Notes under the pieces: generated by a model
What the model saw: only the letters and a program-made list of their open reading frames with translations
Told to the model about the DNA's origin: nothing
Database searches by the model: none
Part shown: positions 55,878 to 64,000 of the stretch, piece after piece
Layout: the number at the start of each line of letters is the position of its first letter
Numbering within the stretch: position 1 is the stretch's first letter
Position numbers and translations under genes: made by a program
From: JBMOPD01 sp049323615
GTDB lineage: Bacteria > Bacillota > Desulfotomaculia > Desulfotomaculales > Desulfocucumaceae
Assembly: GCA_049323615.1 (NCBI GenBank)
Contig: JBMOPD010000035.1
Location: 1 to 64,000, forward strand
Direction: 5' to 3'
DNA length: 64,000 nucleotides

Positions 55878-58079
55878 TTAAAGGAGCGGATCCATGGTCA
55901 GGGCCGGGTGCCCCTTCTCCTCCAGAAAGCCCATGATCTCCTCGCCGCTGGTGCCGATGGTCTCGTCGGCGATCTTGTCCACGAAGTCCTTGCCCAGTCC
56001 GGCGTTCTCGGCGGCTTCCTCCAGCAGCGGGCGCAACTCATCCTTAAGGGCCTTGGGCATCCACACCAGCCGCCCCAGCCCGCCGTCGGCGGGCACGAAC
56101 TTGCGGGAACCCAGGTAGGATTTGCCGCAGCCCATGAACCCGGGCATCTGGGCGCCGGCCCCGATGGTCCCGGCCAGGGTGGAGAAGGTCATGCCCGACG
56201 GGGTCATGCCGCCGTGCTCCCGGTTGACCACCATGAAGCCGTTGCACTCGGGCACCATGGCCAGGATGCACTCGAAGCAGCCGCAGGAGGTCATCGGATA
56301 TTCCATGATGGTGTAAAGGTTCATATTGGTGATGGTCCGCTGGGAGTTGTTGAATACGAATTCGTTGAAAGACTCCCACTGGCCCTTTACTTCGTCTATC
56401 AGACCCTGCTTCGGAATGGGCTGGTTGGAACCGTGGGGGTTGATCTCGTAGGCCGCCTTGGCGTCCAGCCAGCTTACCGCGCCGCACAGTCCCACCCGCT
56501 CGGGGGCCACCACGCAGACGTGGGTGGGGGCGAAGGACTGGCACAGGGTGCAGGAGTAGAAGGTATCCACTTTTTCGTCCTGCAGTTCCTTGAGGCGGTC
56601 ATCCCGCTTCTGGTAGTATTTCCTGGCCAGGTCCCGCATTTCCAGCACTTTCTGCTCGTCGGTGTAGATTGTGATCTGGACCCGGTCCACAATGGCCGAG
56701 AATTCCGTTTTGAATTTGGCGTACAGGATCTTGCCGATGTCCCCCAGCCGGAACCCTTTTTCGTAGGCGCCGTTGGATATGCGCACCCACATGATGTCCC
56801 GCTGGGCCACGTGCCACAGGCCTTCGCCGTAGTTGGTGAAGTAGTGGATGCGGCGCTCCAGCACCGGCTCGAAGTCCTCCTGCATCTTGCGGCCGTACAC
56901 GTCCACCACGATCCCCAGGGGCATCCGGCCGCCCGGCTGGACCGTGTCGATGTCCGGGCCGACGACGGTGACCTTGCCGTCCTCGATCTCGTCCTCGCCC
57001 ACCATGCGCACCAGCTCGAAGCCGGGGGTCTTGGTGCCGCCGAATTCCACGTACATGTCCTTCTTGCGGATGGACTCGCCCTCAAAGGCCGGGCCCACGG
57101 TGATGGGCACGTCGATCTCGATGGCGGTTATCTTGATGCCGCGGACCTCCAGGCAGGTCTGGACGATCTTGTCGTAGTCGGGCTGGGATACGAACCAGTC
57201 CTTGATCTGCTTGTCTTCGGGCAGCTCCTGGTCGGTGATGACCGGGAAGCCCACGTTGATGGCGCCCATGCAGGCGGCGTCCTTGACCATGTCGTGCTCG
57301 CCCAGATAGAGGATGAAGGCCAGCACCCGGCGGCGCTGGTAGTCCCGCTGGGCGTCCCTGGCGCCGGGGGCGATGCCGCCGAACATCATGCCGGCCCGCA
57401 GGGCGTAGTTGGCGGCGTGCACCACCTGGGTGAAATTGCCCAGGGGGTAGGCGATGTAGTCGACCCCCAGCTTGACGCCCTCTTCCAGCAGCTGCTCGAT
57501 GATCTCGTCGCACAGGAAGAGCATCAGGCCCTTGGCCATGAAGCTGTCCACGATCTTCTTGGCGGACTTGCTGTCCTTGGCCCGGCCCACGATGACGGCC
57601 TCGCCGGGGATGGTCCAGTCCACCATCTTGGTGCCGTACTGCCGCACCACCGGGTCGCCGATGAACCCGGTCCAGGGCGGAACGTGCAGCGGGTTTTCTT
57701 TGGTGTGGCGCAGGTAGCGCACCGCTTCGATTATTTCAGCTGCGTACCAGGTGGCCTCGCCGGCCAGGCGGGAGTTGGTGAAATCACGGTAGTCTTCCCT
57801 GAAGGAAGCCCGCATGCGGTTCAGGATGGGCACCAGGTCGCCCAGGGTCTTTACCTCTTCGCCGCTCAGGCAGCGAATAACCGGAAGGTAGTAAGCAGTG
57901 TCGGGATAGGCCACCGGGTGGTTTTCGCCAAAGTCACGGATAGCCTGGCTCAGCAGTATTTCCGCGTAGCTCATGGCGGTGATGGCGCCGTTATATGCAG
58001 ATTTGAAAAGCGCCTTGGGCTCTTTACCCGGCTCTATGACGCCTTCAAATATCTGATCGAAGTTAATCTGCTCAGACAA
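55878..58079 (-). CDS. acsB: acetyl-CoA synthase AcsB
   Basis: Condenses CO, a methyl group and CoA to acetyl-CoA at the Ni-Ni-[4Fe-4S] A-cluster. The 733-residue protein is full length. A-cluster ligands can be placed at C510, C513, C522 and C532 for the [4Fe-4S] unit (SCTLCQSFAPTHVC, GLCG), with C513, C599 and C601 (TSCGCFEC) for nickel. The N-terminal domain that forms the CO tunnel with CooS is present. The start is TTG 58079 behind AAAGGAGGAG, 28 bp after cooS. Confidence 0.97.
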   Translation of the reverse strand: MSEQINFDQIFEGVIEPGKEPKALFKSAYNGAITAMSYAEILLSQAIRDFGENHPVAYPDTAYYLPVIRCLSGEEVKTLGDLVPILNRMRASFREDYRDFTNSRLAGEATWYAAEIIEAVRYLRHTKENPLHVPPWTGFIGDPVVRQYGTKMVDWTIPGEAVIVGRAKDSKSAKKIVDSFMAKGLMLFLCDEIIEQLLEEGVKLGVDYIAYPLGNFTQVVHAANYALRAGMMFGGIAPGARDAQRDYQRRRVLAFILYLGEHDMVKDAACMGAINVGFPVITDQELPEDKQIKDWFVSQPDYDKIVQTCLEVRGIKITAIEIDVPITVGPAFEGESIRKKDMYVEFGGTKTPGFELVRMVGEDEIEDGKVTVVGPDIDTVQPGGRMPLGIVVDVYGRKMQEDFEPVLERRIHYFTNYGEGLWHVAQRDIMWVRISNGAYEKGFRLGDIGKILYAKFKTEFSAIVDRVQITIYTDEQKVLEMRDLARKYYQKRDDRLKELQDEKVDTFYSCTLCQSFAPTHVCVVAPERVGLCGAVSWLDAKAAYEINPHGSNQPIPKQGLIDEVKGQWESFNEFVFNNSQRTITNMNLYTIMEYPMTSCGCFECILAMVPECNGFMVVNREHGGMTPSGMTFSTLAGTIGAGAQMPGFMGCGKSYLGSRKFVPADGGLGRLVWMPKALKDELRPLLEEAAENAGLGKDFVDKIADETIGTSGEEIMGFLEEKGHPALTMDPLL

Positions 58080-58107
58080 TATGGTCTCCTCCTTTCAAAC
58101 TGAAGAA

Positions 58108-60123
58108 TTAGTAATTCTGGCACAGGGCGGTTTCGTTGTCCTCGGCCACCTGACGGTGCACGCCCAGCTTCCAGGTGCGATACTCCAGGGCGCTGAGCAT
58201 CTTCTTGGCGGCCACGGCCGGATCCATTTCGAAAATGAAGTAGCCGCCGTAAACGTCGCTGGCAACCTGGGTGACGATGGAGTAAATCAGGTCGCTTCCT
58301 TCCAGCGGCGGCATGGCGCCCACGTGTACCGGCATGCCCATGGCCACGCACCAGACGCCGATGGAAACAGCTTTGCCGCTCATGGCTTCGGGAGCCGAGG
58401 CCACCCAGGGCACCTTCGGGGTGTCCACACCCAGTTCGTTGGCCATGTCCATCAGCAGATCGGAGCAGCGGGTATTGTCCACGCAGGAACCCATATGGAA
58501 AATGGGCGGCAGCGGTGTGCTCAGATTGGCCTTTTCGCTGAGCCTGCCCAGGAACTTCTTCAGTCCGGGGCCGGCTTTTTCCATGGCTTCCGGAGCTAAC
58601 AGGCCCATCTTGGCGCAGCCCTGCATGACGCAGCCGGTGCCGACCACGAACACATCGTTTTTAATCATTTCCTCAGCGATGGTCAGGTGGCTGTCGTCCT
58701 GGGGCCGCTTCAGGTTGTTGCAGCCGGCCAGCAGGGCCACACCCTTGATCTCCCCGGCCAGTATGGCGTCGGTGAGGGCTTTTACCGGCTTGTCGGGGCT
58801 GACGCCCTTGAACAGGTCGTACAGGGCTTCCAGGCTCCAGCCGGCCACCACCTTGTTGACGACCTTGGGAATGTGCACTTTCTGCGGGTCCCTCAGTTTG
58901 AAGGCATCTATGGCAAGGCGGACAGCGGTCTTGGCGTTGTCCAGGGCCCTGGTGGTCTGATAGTCGATATGGTATGATCCCGGGATCTTGGCAATGGGTG
59001 AGGTGGTGATGATCCTGGTGTGGAAGCACTCCGCCGCACTGCGGATGGCCGGCATGATGCACTGCACGTCCACCACCATGGCGTCGATGGCGCCGGTGGC
59101 GATGGCATATTCCTGGGAGGCGAAAGAGGTTACGAGGGGCACTCCGTGGCGCATGAGCACCTCGTTGCCGGTGCAGCAGATGCCCATCAGCTTGATGCCC
59201 TTGGCGCCGGCCGCCTTGGCCTCTCCCTCCAGCTCCCTGGCGGCCTGCACGATGATCTCTGAAAGGATGGGGTTATGGCCGTGCAGCACCACGTTAACGC
59301 ATTCCGGATCGATGACGCCCAGGTTGGCCTCGCTGACCACCGGTTTCGGGGTGCCGAAGATGATATCGGACAGGTCGGTGCCGATGTGCATCCCCACGTA
59401 GTCGCCCAGGGCTACCCTGATGGCGGCGAAAATTATGTTGACCGGGTCGTTGTCCATACCCACGTGGGCCTGGGTGACCAGCTCGGAAATCACGTTGTAT
59501 ATACCGCTGGGCATGACGTCGTGGGTGCGGAACTTTTCAATGCGCCCCTTGGTGGCGGTGGTGTTTACCCAGGTGGACTCGCCGAAGCCCTTGAGCCGGC
59601 TGTACTCTTCCAGGGCGGCCTTGGCCACGTCGTGGGCTATTTCCATGTCCCCGCGGCCCTCGGTGGCGATGCCCAGCCTCTTGGCCACCTTGTAAAGCTT
59701 GGCCTGGTCTTTGACGCCGTAGTCCGGAGCGTGGCCCTCTGAGGCCTCATAAAGGGTATGGGCCATGTGGCTGGCGTGCTCGCTGTGGGACGCCGCGCCG
59801 GTAAGCAGCATCAGTCCTGTGCTGCGGGCGGCGATAGTCCAGTGGGAAGCGCCGCAGATGCCCTTGCTGGCCGGGCCCTCGTCGGCCTTGATGCGGCAGG
59901 GGCCCATCATGCAGAAGCGGCAGCAGATGCCTTTATAGCCGAATTGACACTGGGGCTGCTGTGCTACAGCCCGGTCAAAGGCTGTAATCATACCCCGCTC
60001 CTTGGCGATATCAATCATTTCAAGGACGCCGGGGTCAACAGTGCGTTTAACAGACTTCGGATCGACGACCCGGGGGGCGTCCGAAGGCCTGCAGGTATGA
60101 CTGGGATCTCTAAACCTTGGCAT
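58108..60123 (-). CDS. acsA: carbon monoxide dehydrogenase CooS/AcsA
   Basis: Nickel CO dehydrogenase, the partner of AcsB, which interconverts CO2 and CO. 671 residues. D- and B-cluster cysteines are visible near the N-terminus (C59, C67, C68, C71, C76 in CQFGYKGICCRFCMMGPC). Conserved C-cluster regions include HGHNPILSE, GICCTGNEVLMRHG, DVQCIMP, AGCNN and HMGSCVDNTRC. ATG 60123 follows GGAGGTCAAAGTA. Its position between cooC and acsB makes it the acetyl-CoA-pathway enzyme rather than a stand-alone CO oxidase. Confidence 0.97.
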   Translation of the reverse strand: MPRFRDPSHTCRPSDAPRVVDPKSVKRTVDPGVLEMIDIAKERGMITAFDRAVAQQPQCQFGYKGICCRFCMMGPCRIKADEGPASKGICGASHWTIAARSTGLMLLTGAASHSEHASHMAHTLYEASEGHAPDYGVKDQAKLYKVAKRLGIATEGRGDMEIAHDVAKAALEEYSRLKGFGESTWVNTTATKGRIEKFRTHDVMPSGIYNVISELVTQAHVGMDNDPVNIIFAAIRVALGDYVGMHIGTDLSDIIFGTPKPVVSEANLGVIDPECVNVVLHGHNPILSEIIVQAARELEGEAKAAGAKGIKLMGICCTGNEVLMRHGVPLVTSFASQEYAIATGAIDAMVVDVQCIMPAIRSAAECFHTRIITTSPIAKIPGSYHIDYQTTRALDNAKTAVRLAIDAFKLRDPQKVHIPKVVNKVVAGWSLEALYDLFKGVSPDKPVKALTDAILAGEIKGVALLAGCNNLKRPQDDSHLTIAEEMIKNDVFVVGTGCVMQGCAKMGLLAPEAMEKAGPGLKKFLGRLSEKANLSTPLPPIFHMGSCVDNTRCSDLLMDMANELGVDTPKVPWVASAPEAMSGKAVSIGVWCVAMGMPVHVGAMPPLEGSDLIYSIVTQVASDVYGGYFIFEMDPAVAAKKMLSALEYRTWKLGVHRQVAEDNETALCQNY

Positions 60124-60216
60124 TACTTTGACCTCCTTAATATAGAATTTCCAGTTATCCAGTTAACCGGTTAAATTTCCGGGCGGCTCATATACATCTT
60201 CAGCCGCCTGAAATAC

Positions 60217-61014
60217 TTAACCCCCTCCCTCACTCCGCTTATAACCACCTACCTCTCCCAAAATCTTTTCCCGGACCTCCCTCATGCCGTCCAGCAACTC
60301 TCCGGCCGTCCCGGCCGAGTCGGGCTCCATGGAGTTCTCCCATATATCATTGTTAAAACTGATAAACCCCAGCACCTCTCCGGGCTGGAAACTTTTTTCT
60401 ATAAATTCCCTTTCCTTTTCGGAACGGATCTTGTTGGCCACCACCCTGATCAGACCGATTCCCAGATCATCCGCCATTTTTTTTACATTCATGGCCGTGT
60501 TGACGCTGTTGCGGCCGGGTTCCACCACCACCAGCATAATATCGACGCCCCGGGCGGTGCCCCGGGAAAGGTGCTCGATACCGGCCCCCATGTCCATGAC
60601 CACAACTTCGCCCTTATCCAGCAGAAGCGCAGAAATAAGCGCCTGAAGGAAGGTGTTTTCCCTGCAGTAACACTGGGAACCCCCCTTCTTGACATCCCCC
60701 ATACGCATGAACCTGATGTTTCCGTGCTTGTAGGCGAACTCGTCGATAACCCGGTCGTCTATGGACGGGTTGAGGGTGTAGAACGCTCCGCCTCCGCTGA
60801 CCGACCTTATTTTATCCCCCATCTCCACCACGGGCTTTATTTGGGAGGACACTGCGGCGGGGATGCCAAGGGCCGCCGCCAGGCAGGCGTCGGGGTCCCC
60901 GTCAATGGCGTATACGGTTTGGTGGGTTTCCGCAAAGGACTTGATGAGGGCTGAGGCAATGGTTGTTTTTCCTACTCCGCCTTTTCCCGAAATAGCTATT
61001 TTCACATACGTCAC
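60217..61014 (-). CDS. cooC: CODH nickel-insertion ATPase CooC
   Basis: A 265-residue P-loop ATPase (SGKGGVGKTTIASAL, residues 9-23) that helps insert nickel into CooS. The CxC motif expected for metal binding in CooC dimers is present (SQCYCREN, near residue 113). DMGAGIEHLSRGTARGVD and the C-terminal NKIRSEKE segment are typical. GTG 61014 is used; GTG 61005 is also possible. It is the first gene of the acs operon, and its promoter should lie in 61015-61194. Confidence 0.92.
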   Translation of the reverse strand: MTYVKIAISGKGGVGKTTIASALIKSFAETHQTVYAIDGDPDACLAAALGIPAAVSSQIKPVVEMGDKIRSVSGGGAFYTLNPSIDDRVIDEFAYKHGNIRFMRMGDVKKGGSQCYCRENTFLQALISALLLDKGEVVVMDMGAGIEHLSRGTARGVDIMLVVVEPGRNSVNTAMNVKKMADDLGIGLIRVVANKIRSEKEREFIEKSFQPGEVLGFISFNNDIWENSMEPDSAGTAGELLDGMREVREKILGEVGGYKRSEGGG

Positions 61015-61194
61015 CCCGATTTGTTTAAATATATTGTTGCGAAAATTGCAGCATCTAAAGAATAGAAAGCACGGACAAACTTCTACTTTCTACAAGAATA
61101 ATTAAAAATCCTCCCCTGCCCCGATTATATTGTTTATAAAATTTTGAATGAGTAGTTCGACGCGGCGAAATAAAAATCCTCTTGTAAAATAAAA

Positions 61195-61233
61195 ATTATT
61201 CTGAACCAATGTAAAAATTGGGCTCAGAATAAT
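61195..61233 (-). terminator. AT-rich terminator of the phosphatase-fold gene
   Basis: ATTATTCTGA-A-CCAAT, a 6-nt loop, then ATTGG-GC-TCAGAATAAT form a long stem with a small internal loop. On the minus strand it is followed by TTTTTATTTTAC, a good U tract, 66 bp downstream of the stop at 61300. The rest of 61015-61299 is AT-rich, with no credible gene; it must hold the acs operon promoter. Confidence 0.7.
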
Positions 61234-61299
61234 CCGCATAAATACTGACTTTTTTTCCTTTTTTAACTTCAACGATCCGCTGTTTGGGAGCATAGATCA

Positions 61300-62457
61300 T
61301 CAGGTAAAAAACAGGTAGCGCTTTTTCAGTATCCTGTACTCCACCACCATGGCCGCGACGAAAAGAACTATGCCCGCCAGCCCCGCCAGCTTCATAACCG
61401 AAATAATCAGGTTTAATTTGTTGATCTGGATGTCCCTCTCGGCCATCTCCCTCTCCACCAGCTCTTTATCCCGGGTCAGGCGGGTCTTTTCCTCCTGCAC
61501 CAGAATCTTTTCATTTTCCAGCCTGGCTGCCGCGTCCACCATATCGGTATAGGCCGTGCTTAAATCGCTGACCCGCTGCAGCAGCATGAAATTTTCGGTC
61601 CTGTCCGCCCCCGGCCTGAGGGCGTTCCATACAATCAGCCCCCTGGCCCCGGACATATTAATCCCGTACAGGTACCCCAGGGTCGGGGCCAGATCCTTCA
61701 GGCAGACCGGGGGCAGCCGGTGACCGGTAAGAAACTCGTTTCCCTTGATAACCAGCGGAGGGCTGCCAGTGGTGCCGGTTACAATGAGCATGGTGGCCTC
61801 GTATGTCCCGTCCATGTGCAGATGCCTGAGGAATTTGCCCACTTCATTGTCGGCGGCGGTAACCGAAGACAAATAGGCCTTTGAGTCGGCCCCGGCCGAC
61901 GCCGGCTGCCGCCCCGGCCCGGTCAGCACCACCACCGTGAAAAAGGGTTTTTTGTTCCTGATCACGTCCACCGCCGCGTCAATCACCGCGCCGTCACCAC
62001 TGAAAGGCCCGAAATGCTTGTAGCTGACCTCCCCGCAGGCCTTCTCCAGACGCCCGGTCCCGTCGATAACGGCGGTCTTTATTCCTTTTTTCTCCATGTA
62101 TGAAAGCAGGGTCTTGCGCCCGGGCGTGGCGCTGTCTTTGGTGTAACCGTGATCGGCCGGATCGGTGCCGCTTAATATGGTGTATGACCTGGATTCAAAA
62201 TTGTCCGGCGGCATTGCACCGACTCTTTCCGCCTTTACCCCGGCCATGCCCAGCCCGCTGATGTTTGGTGTTATACCGGAATCAAGGAATTTCGCCTGCA
62301 GCCCGTCAATTACCAGGATGACCACCTGCCTGGTTTTGGGCGGCACGGGCTTCACCTCGTTTACCTCCGCAGGCAGGGCCAAAACGGATCCCGGCAGCAT
62401 AAAAAACACCGACAAAAAACAGAAAACAAGTCCGGTTATTCTTTTTACGGCTGTCAT
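61300..62457 (-). CDS. membrane-anchored alkaline-phosphatase-superfamily protein
   Basis: A 385-residue exported protein. From ATG 62457 (behind GGGGAGG) it has a signal sequence (VKRITGLVFCFLSVFFMLPGSVLALPA). A phosphodiesterase/alkaline-phosphatase-like domain (about 38-275) follows, with VVILVIDGLQAKFL, SRSYTILSGTDPADHGYT, and metal-site-like VTGTTGSPPLV and LTGHRLP. A coiled coil comes next (about 300-350, ARLENEKILVQEEKTRL) and a C-terminal membrane helix (VMKLAGLAGIVLFVAAMVV) with a basic cytoplasmic tail. The Thr/Ser nucleophile is likely in SRSYTILSG, but some metal ligands are not obvious, so activity is uncertain. Confidence 0.72.
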   Translation of the reverse strand: MTAVKRITGLVFCFLSVFFMLPGSVLALPAEVNEVKPVPPKTRQVVILVIDGLQAKFLDSGITPNISGLGMAGVKAERVGAMPPDNFESRSYTILSGTDPADHGYTKDSATPGRKTLLSYMEKKGIKTAVIDGTGRLEKACGEVSYKHFGPFSGDGAVIDAAVDVIRNKKPFFTVVVLTGPGRQPASAGADSKAYLSSVTAADNEVGKFLRHLHMDGTYEATMLIVTGTTGSPPLVIKGNEFLTGHRLPPVCLKDLAPTLGYLYGINMSGARGLIVWNALRPGADRTENFMLLQRVSDLSTAYTDMVDAAARLENEKILVQEEKTRLTRDKELVEREMAERDIQINKLNLIISVMKLAGLAGIVLFVAAMVVEYRILKKRYLFFT

Positions 62458-62619
62458 GTCCGTGACCTCCCCATTATTTCCTATATAACTATAATGTGGG
62501 AGGCTGTCATTTATTACCATTATCTTTTTATTTTTGATATTTTTTCAAGCGCGCGTATTTTTTTAAATACATCTGGAAATAATGGTAATACTCCGCTTTG
62601 GTGAGTTCTATCTCTCCCC

Positions 62620-62649
62620 GTCCAGCAATTACGCTGGACCTCTTTTTTT
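62620..62649 (+). terminator. plus-strand intrinsic terminator upstream of tRNA-Pro
   Basis: GTCCAGC and GCTGGAC form a perfect 7-bp stem with a 6-nt loop (62620-62639), followed by CTC and seven Ts. It lies directly before the tRNA promoter. No plus-strand gene is seen between it and the divergent minus-strand gene starting at 62457, so a short untranslated transcript is possible. Confidence 0.7.
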
Positions 62650-62665
62650 GCCCTCTTCTGCTCCC

Positions 62666-62694
62666 TTGCAATGGCACTGGGGTTCTGTTATAAT
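62666..62694 (+). promoter_or_regulatory. sigma-A promoter of tRNA-Pro
   Basis: TTGCAA at 62666-62671 and TATAAT at 62689-62694 with 17-bp spacing, 20 bp before the first tRNA base. This is one of the best consensus promoters in the window. Confidence 0.85.
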
Positions 62695-62714
62695 GAGTGC
62701 TGCGGCTATTACTT

Positions 62715-62792
62715 CGGGATGTGGCGCAGTTTGGCTAGCGCGCCTGCCTTGGGAGCAGGAGGCCGGGGGTTCAAATCCCTCCATCCCGACCA
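62715..62792 (+). tRNA. tRNA-Pro (anticodon UGG), CCA encoded
   Basis: A complete cloverleaf: 7-bp acceptor stem (CGGGATG with CATCCCG), D arm around GCGCAGTTTGGCTAGCGC, anticodon stem CCTGC/GCAGG with loop CTTGGGA and anticodon TGG at 62750-62752, and T arm GGGGGTTCAAATCCCTC. Discriminator A and a genomically encoded CCA (62790-62792) end the gene. The anticodon reads proline codons. Confidence 0.97.
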
Positions 62793-62915
62793 GCTTTAAT
62801 TACAGCGTTTTAATTTCACCCCGGCAGGCTGTCAACAGCCAAAAAGAATGCCGGGGGTTTATTATTTCCCTTTTATACGCACACTATTTGGAAACCTGTG
62901 CTCGGGATGAGAGAT

Positions 62916-64000
62916 ATGCGATACGACGCCATTATATCCGGGGCGGGGCCGGCCGGTTCCACCCTGGCCCGCCTGCTGGCCCGGGCCGGCCTTGAGGTTC
63001 TTGTCCTGGAAAAGGAAATGATGCCGCGAACCAAGCCCTGCGGTGGAGCAGTATCCGTTAAAACCGCCCGGCTGCTTGATTTCCCGTGGCAGGAATCGGT
63101 CGAGGACGTAATTCATACGGTTGTTTTCAATTTTATGGGTAGTAACAGGGTTGCGGTGCGGACAGCCTCGCCCGTGGCGTACATGGTTACCCGCAGCGCC
63201 TTCGATAAAATCATGGCCGAACAGGCCAAAAGGGCCGGGGCCCATACGATTGAGGGCTGCGCGGCAAAAGAGGTATGCATAGATAATGACCGGGTAACCG
63301 TGTGCTCGGGCGATAAAACATTCCAGGGGAAAATATTCATCGGGGCGGACGGCGCAAAGGGCGCTGCGGCAAGGCTGCTGGGAATGCACCGGCCCCGGGG
63401 GACAGGCCCCACCCTGGAGGCCGAACTTGAATGCCCCCCGGAAACACTGATTTTCAGGCGGGGAAGGGTAACGCTGGACTGTGGAGCCGTACCCCGGGGT
63501 TACGGCTGGATATTTCCGAAAAAAAGCCGCCTGTCGGCCGGTGTGGCAGCCTTCACCCGCAGTCTGCGTAAAGTTAATATGGAAAAGCAACTGAAAAATT
63601 TAATTGCCCGGGAAGGACTTAACGGCAGCAAAGTTTTAAGCCTGCGGGGCTACCCGATACCTATCGACGGGGGGCAGAAGAAAAAAATTCACTGCCGGTT
63701 GGGCCTGCTGCTGGGCGACGCCGCTGGACTGGTGGACCCCTTTTCCGGCGAGGGCATCTACTACGCGGTAAAAAGCGCCCACCTGGCGGCGGAAGCCATC
63801 CTTGACCACAAGACGGCGTTATGGCGGGCGCCGGACTACTACCAGAGACTTGTTGACCGCCACATAACCGGTGAACTGGCCATAGCCCGGCAGATAGCAA
63901 AGATTTTTTACAGTTTTCCGAAGCAGATATTCCAGGTGATCGAAAAACATCCCGGTATTGCCGAAGAGCTGTGCAACATCGCGGGCGGCCGGAAAAGCTA
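62916..64000 (+). CDS. geranylgeranyl reductase-family FAD oxidoreductase (runs off the window)
   Basis: At least 361 residues, open to the window end. The N-terminal FAD motif is AIISGAGPAGSTLARLLARAG, followed by KEMMPRTKPCGGAVS (the family's PCGG signature), FIGADGAKGAAARLLG and the second FAD-binding motif LLGDAAGLVDPFSGEGIYYAV. Members reduce isoprenoid double bonds or act as digeranylgeranylglycerophospholipid-reductase-like enzymes; in bacteria the substrate is often unknown. I start at ATG 62916 behind GATGAGAG; ATG 62907 is an in-frame alternative. It lies downstream of the tRNA and may be read from its promoter. Confidence 0.85.
   Translation, partial: MRYDAIISGAGPAGSTLARLLARAGLEVLVLEKEMMPRTKPCGGAVSVKTARLLDFPWQESVEDVIHTVVFNFMGSNRVAVRTASPVAYMVTRSAFDKIMAEQAKRAGAHTIEGCAAKEVCIDNDRVTVCSGDKTFQGKIFIGADGAKGAAARLLGMHRPRGTGPTLEAELECPPETLIFRRGRVTLDCGAVPRGYGWIFPKKSRLSAGVAAFTRSLRKVNMEKQLKNLIAREGLNGSKVLSLRGYPIPIDGGQKKKIHCRLGLLLGDAAGLVDPFSGEGIYYAVKSAHLAAEAILDHKTALWRAPDYYQRLVDRHITGELAIARQIAKIFYSFPKQIFQVIEKHPGIAEELCNIAGGRKS

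Noticed and set aside
61102..61293. 63-codon minus-strand ORF
   Set aside because: Overlaps a strong terminator hairpin, has AT-driven composition with no ribosome-binding site and no recognisable family.
62582..62995. 137-codon plus-strand ORF
   Set aside because: It runs through a terminator, the tRNA-Pro promoter and the tRNA itself, so it cannot be a real gene.

Overview
The window reads as chromosomal DNA of a strictly anaerobic, GC-rich Firmicute of the Desulfotomaculum/Pelotomaculum (Peptococcaceae) kind. This placement is inferred from gene content: an anaerobic (cobalt-early) corrin pathway, a complete acetyl-CoA synthase/CO dehydrogenase cluster, many heterodisulfide-reductase (Hdr) and Flox genes, a DnaD protein, and GTG/TTG starts behind strong Shine-Dalgarno sites. 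No ribosomal marker is present, so the genus is not fixed.

Layout. (1) 152-7551, minus: a tightly overlapping corrin operon, cbiD-E-T-L-F-G-H-J-X-C, covering every step from sirohydrochlorin to cobyrinic acid. (2) 7646-15102: housekeeping genes (DnaD-domain protein, isochorismatase-family hydrolase, two HAD proteins, UPF0145, gap, nitroreductase, YaiI-type protein, murI) and three small proteins. (3) 15213-26281, minus: first Hdr cluster, an HdrA-GltD fusion, hdrA, selenocysteine mvhD, FrhB/FloxC-like protein, hdrC and hdrB. A 100-N scaffold gap inside hdrC is an unmerged contig overlap. (4) 26605-29784: diguanylate cyclase, a short CCG-domain Fe-S protein and a small protein. (5) 30484-38445: plus-strand hdrC-hdrB-hdrA, a convergent GltD-ferredoxin-MvhD-like fusion, and a DUF169 protein. 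(6) 38536-51386, minus: hdrA-floxD(Sec)-floxC-floxB-floxA-HdrCB-like-hdrA-mvhD(Sec)-metV-metF, which looks like an electron-bifurcating methylene-THF reductase locus. (7) 51666-61014, minus: cooC-cooS-acsB-acsC-acsF-acsD-acsE. (8) 61300-64000: a membrane-anchored alkaline-phosphatase-fold protein, tRNA-Pro(UGG), and a truncated geranylgeranyl-reductase-family flavoprotein.

How the genes fit together. The corrin operon supplies cofactor for the corrinoid iron-sulfur protein AcsCD. AcsE, AcsCD, AcsB and CooS form the methyl/carbonyl core of the Wood-Ljungdahl pathway. MetF/MetV interconvert methylene- and methyl-THF. The HdrA, MvhD and Flox proteins probably connect NADH, ferredoxin and methylene-THF reduction by flavin-based electron bifurcation.

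Most notable observation. All three stand-alone mvhD/floxD genes are interrupted by one in-frame UGA, each at a position where the family carries a cluster cysteine. In all three the UGA is followed after exactly 13 nt by a 17-nt hairpin (7-bp stem, 3-nt loop), the geometry of a bacterial SECIS element. They are therefore read as selenoproteins rather than pseudogenes, and selenocysteine occupies two different positions among the paralogues.
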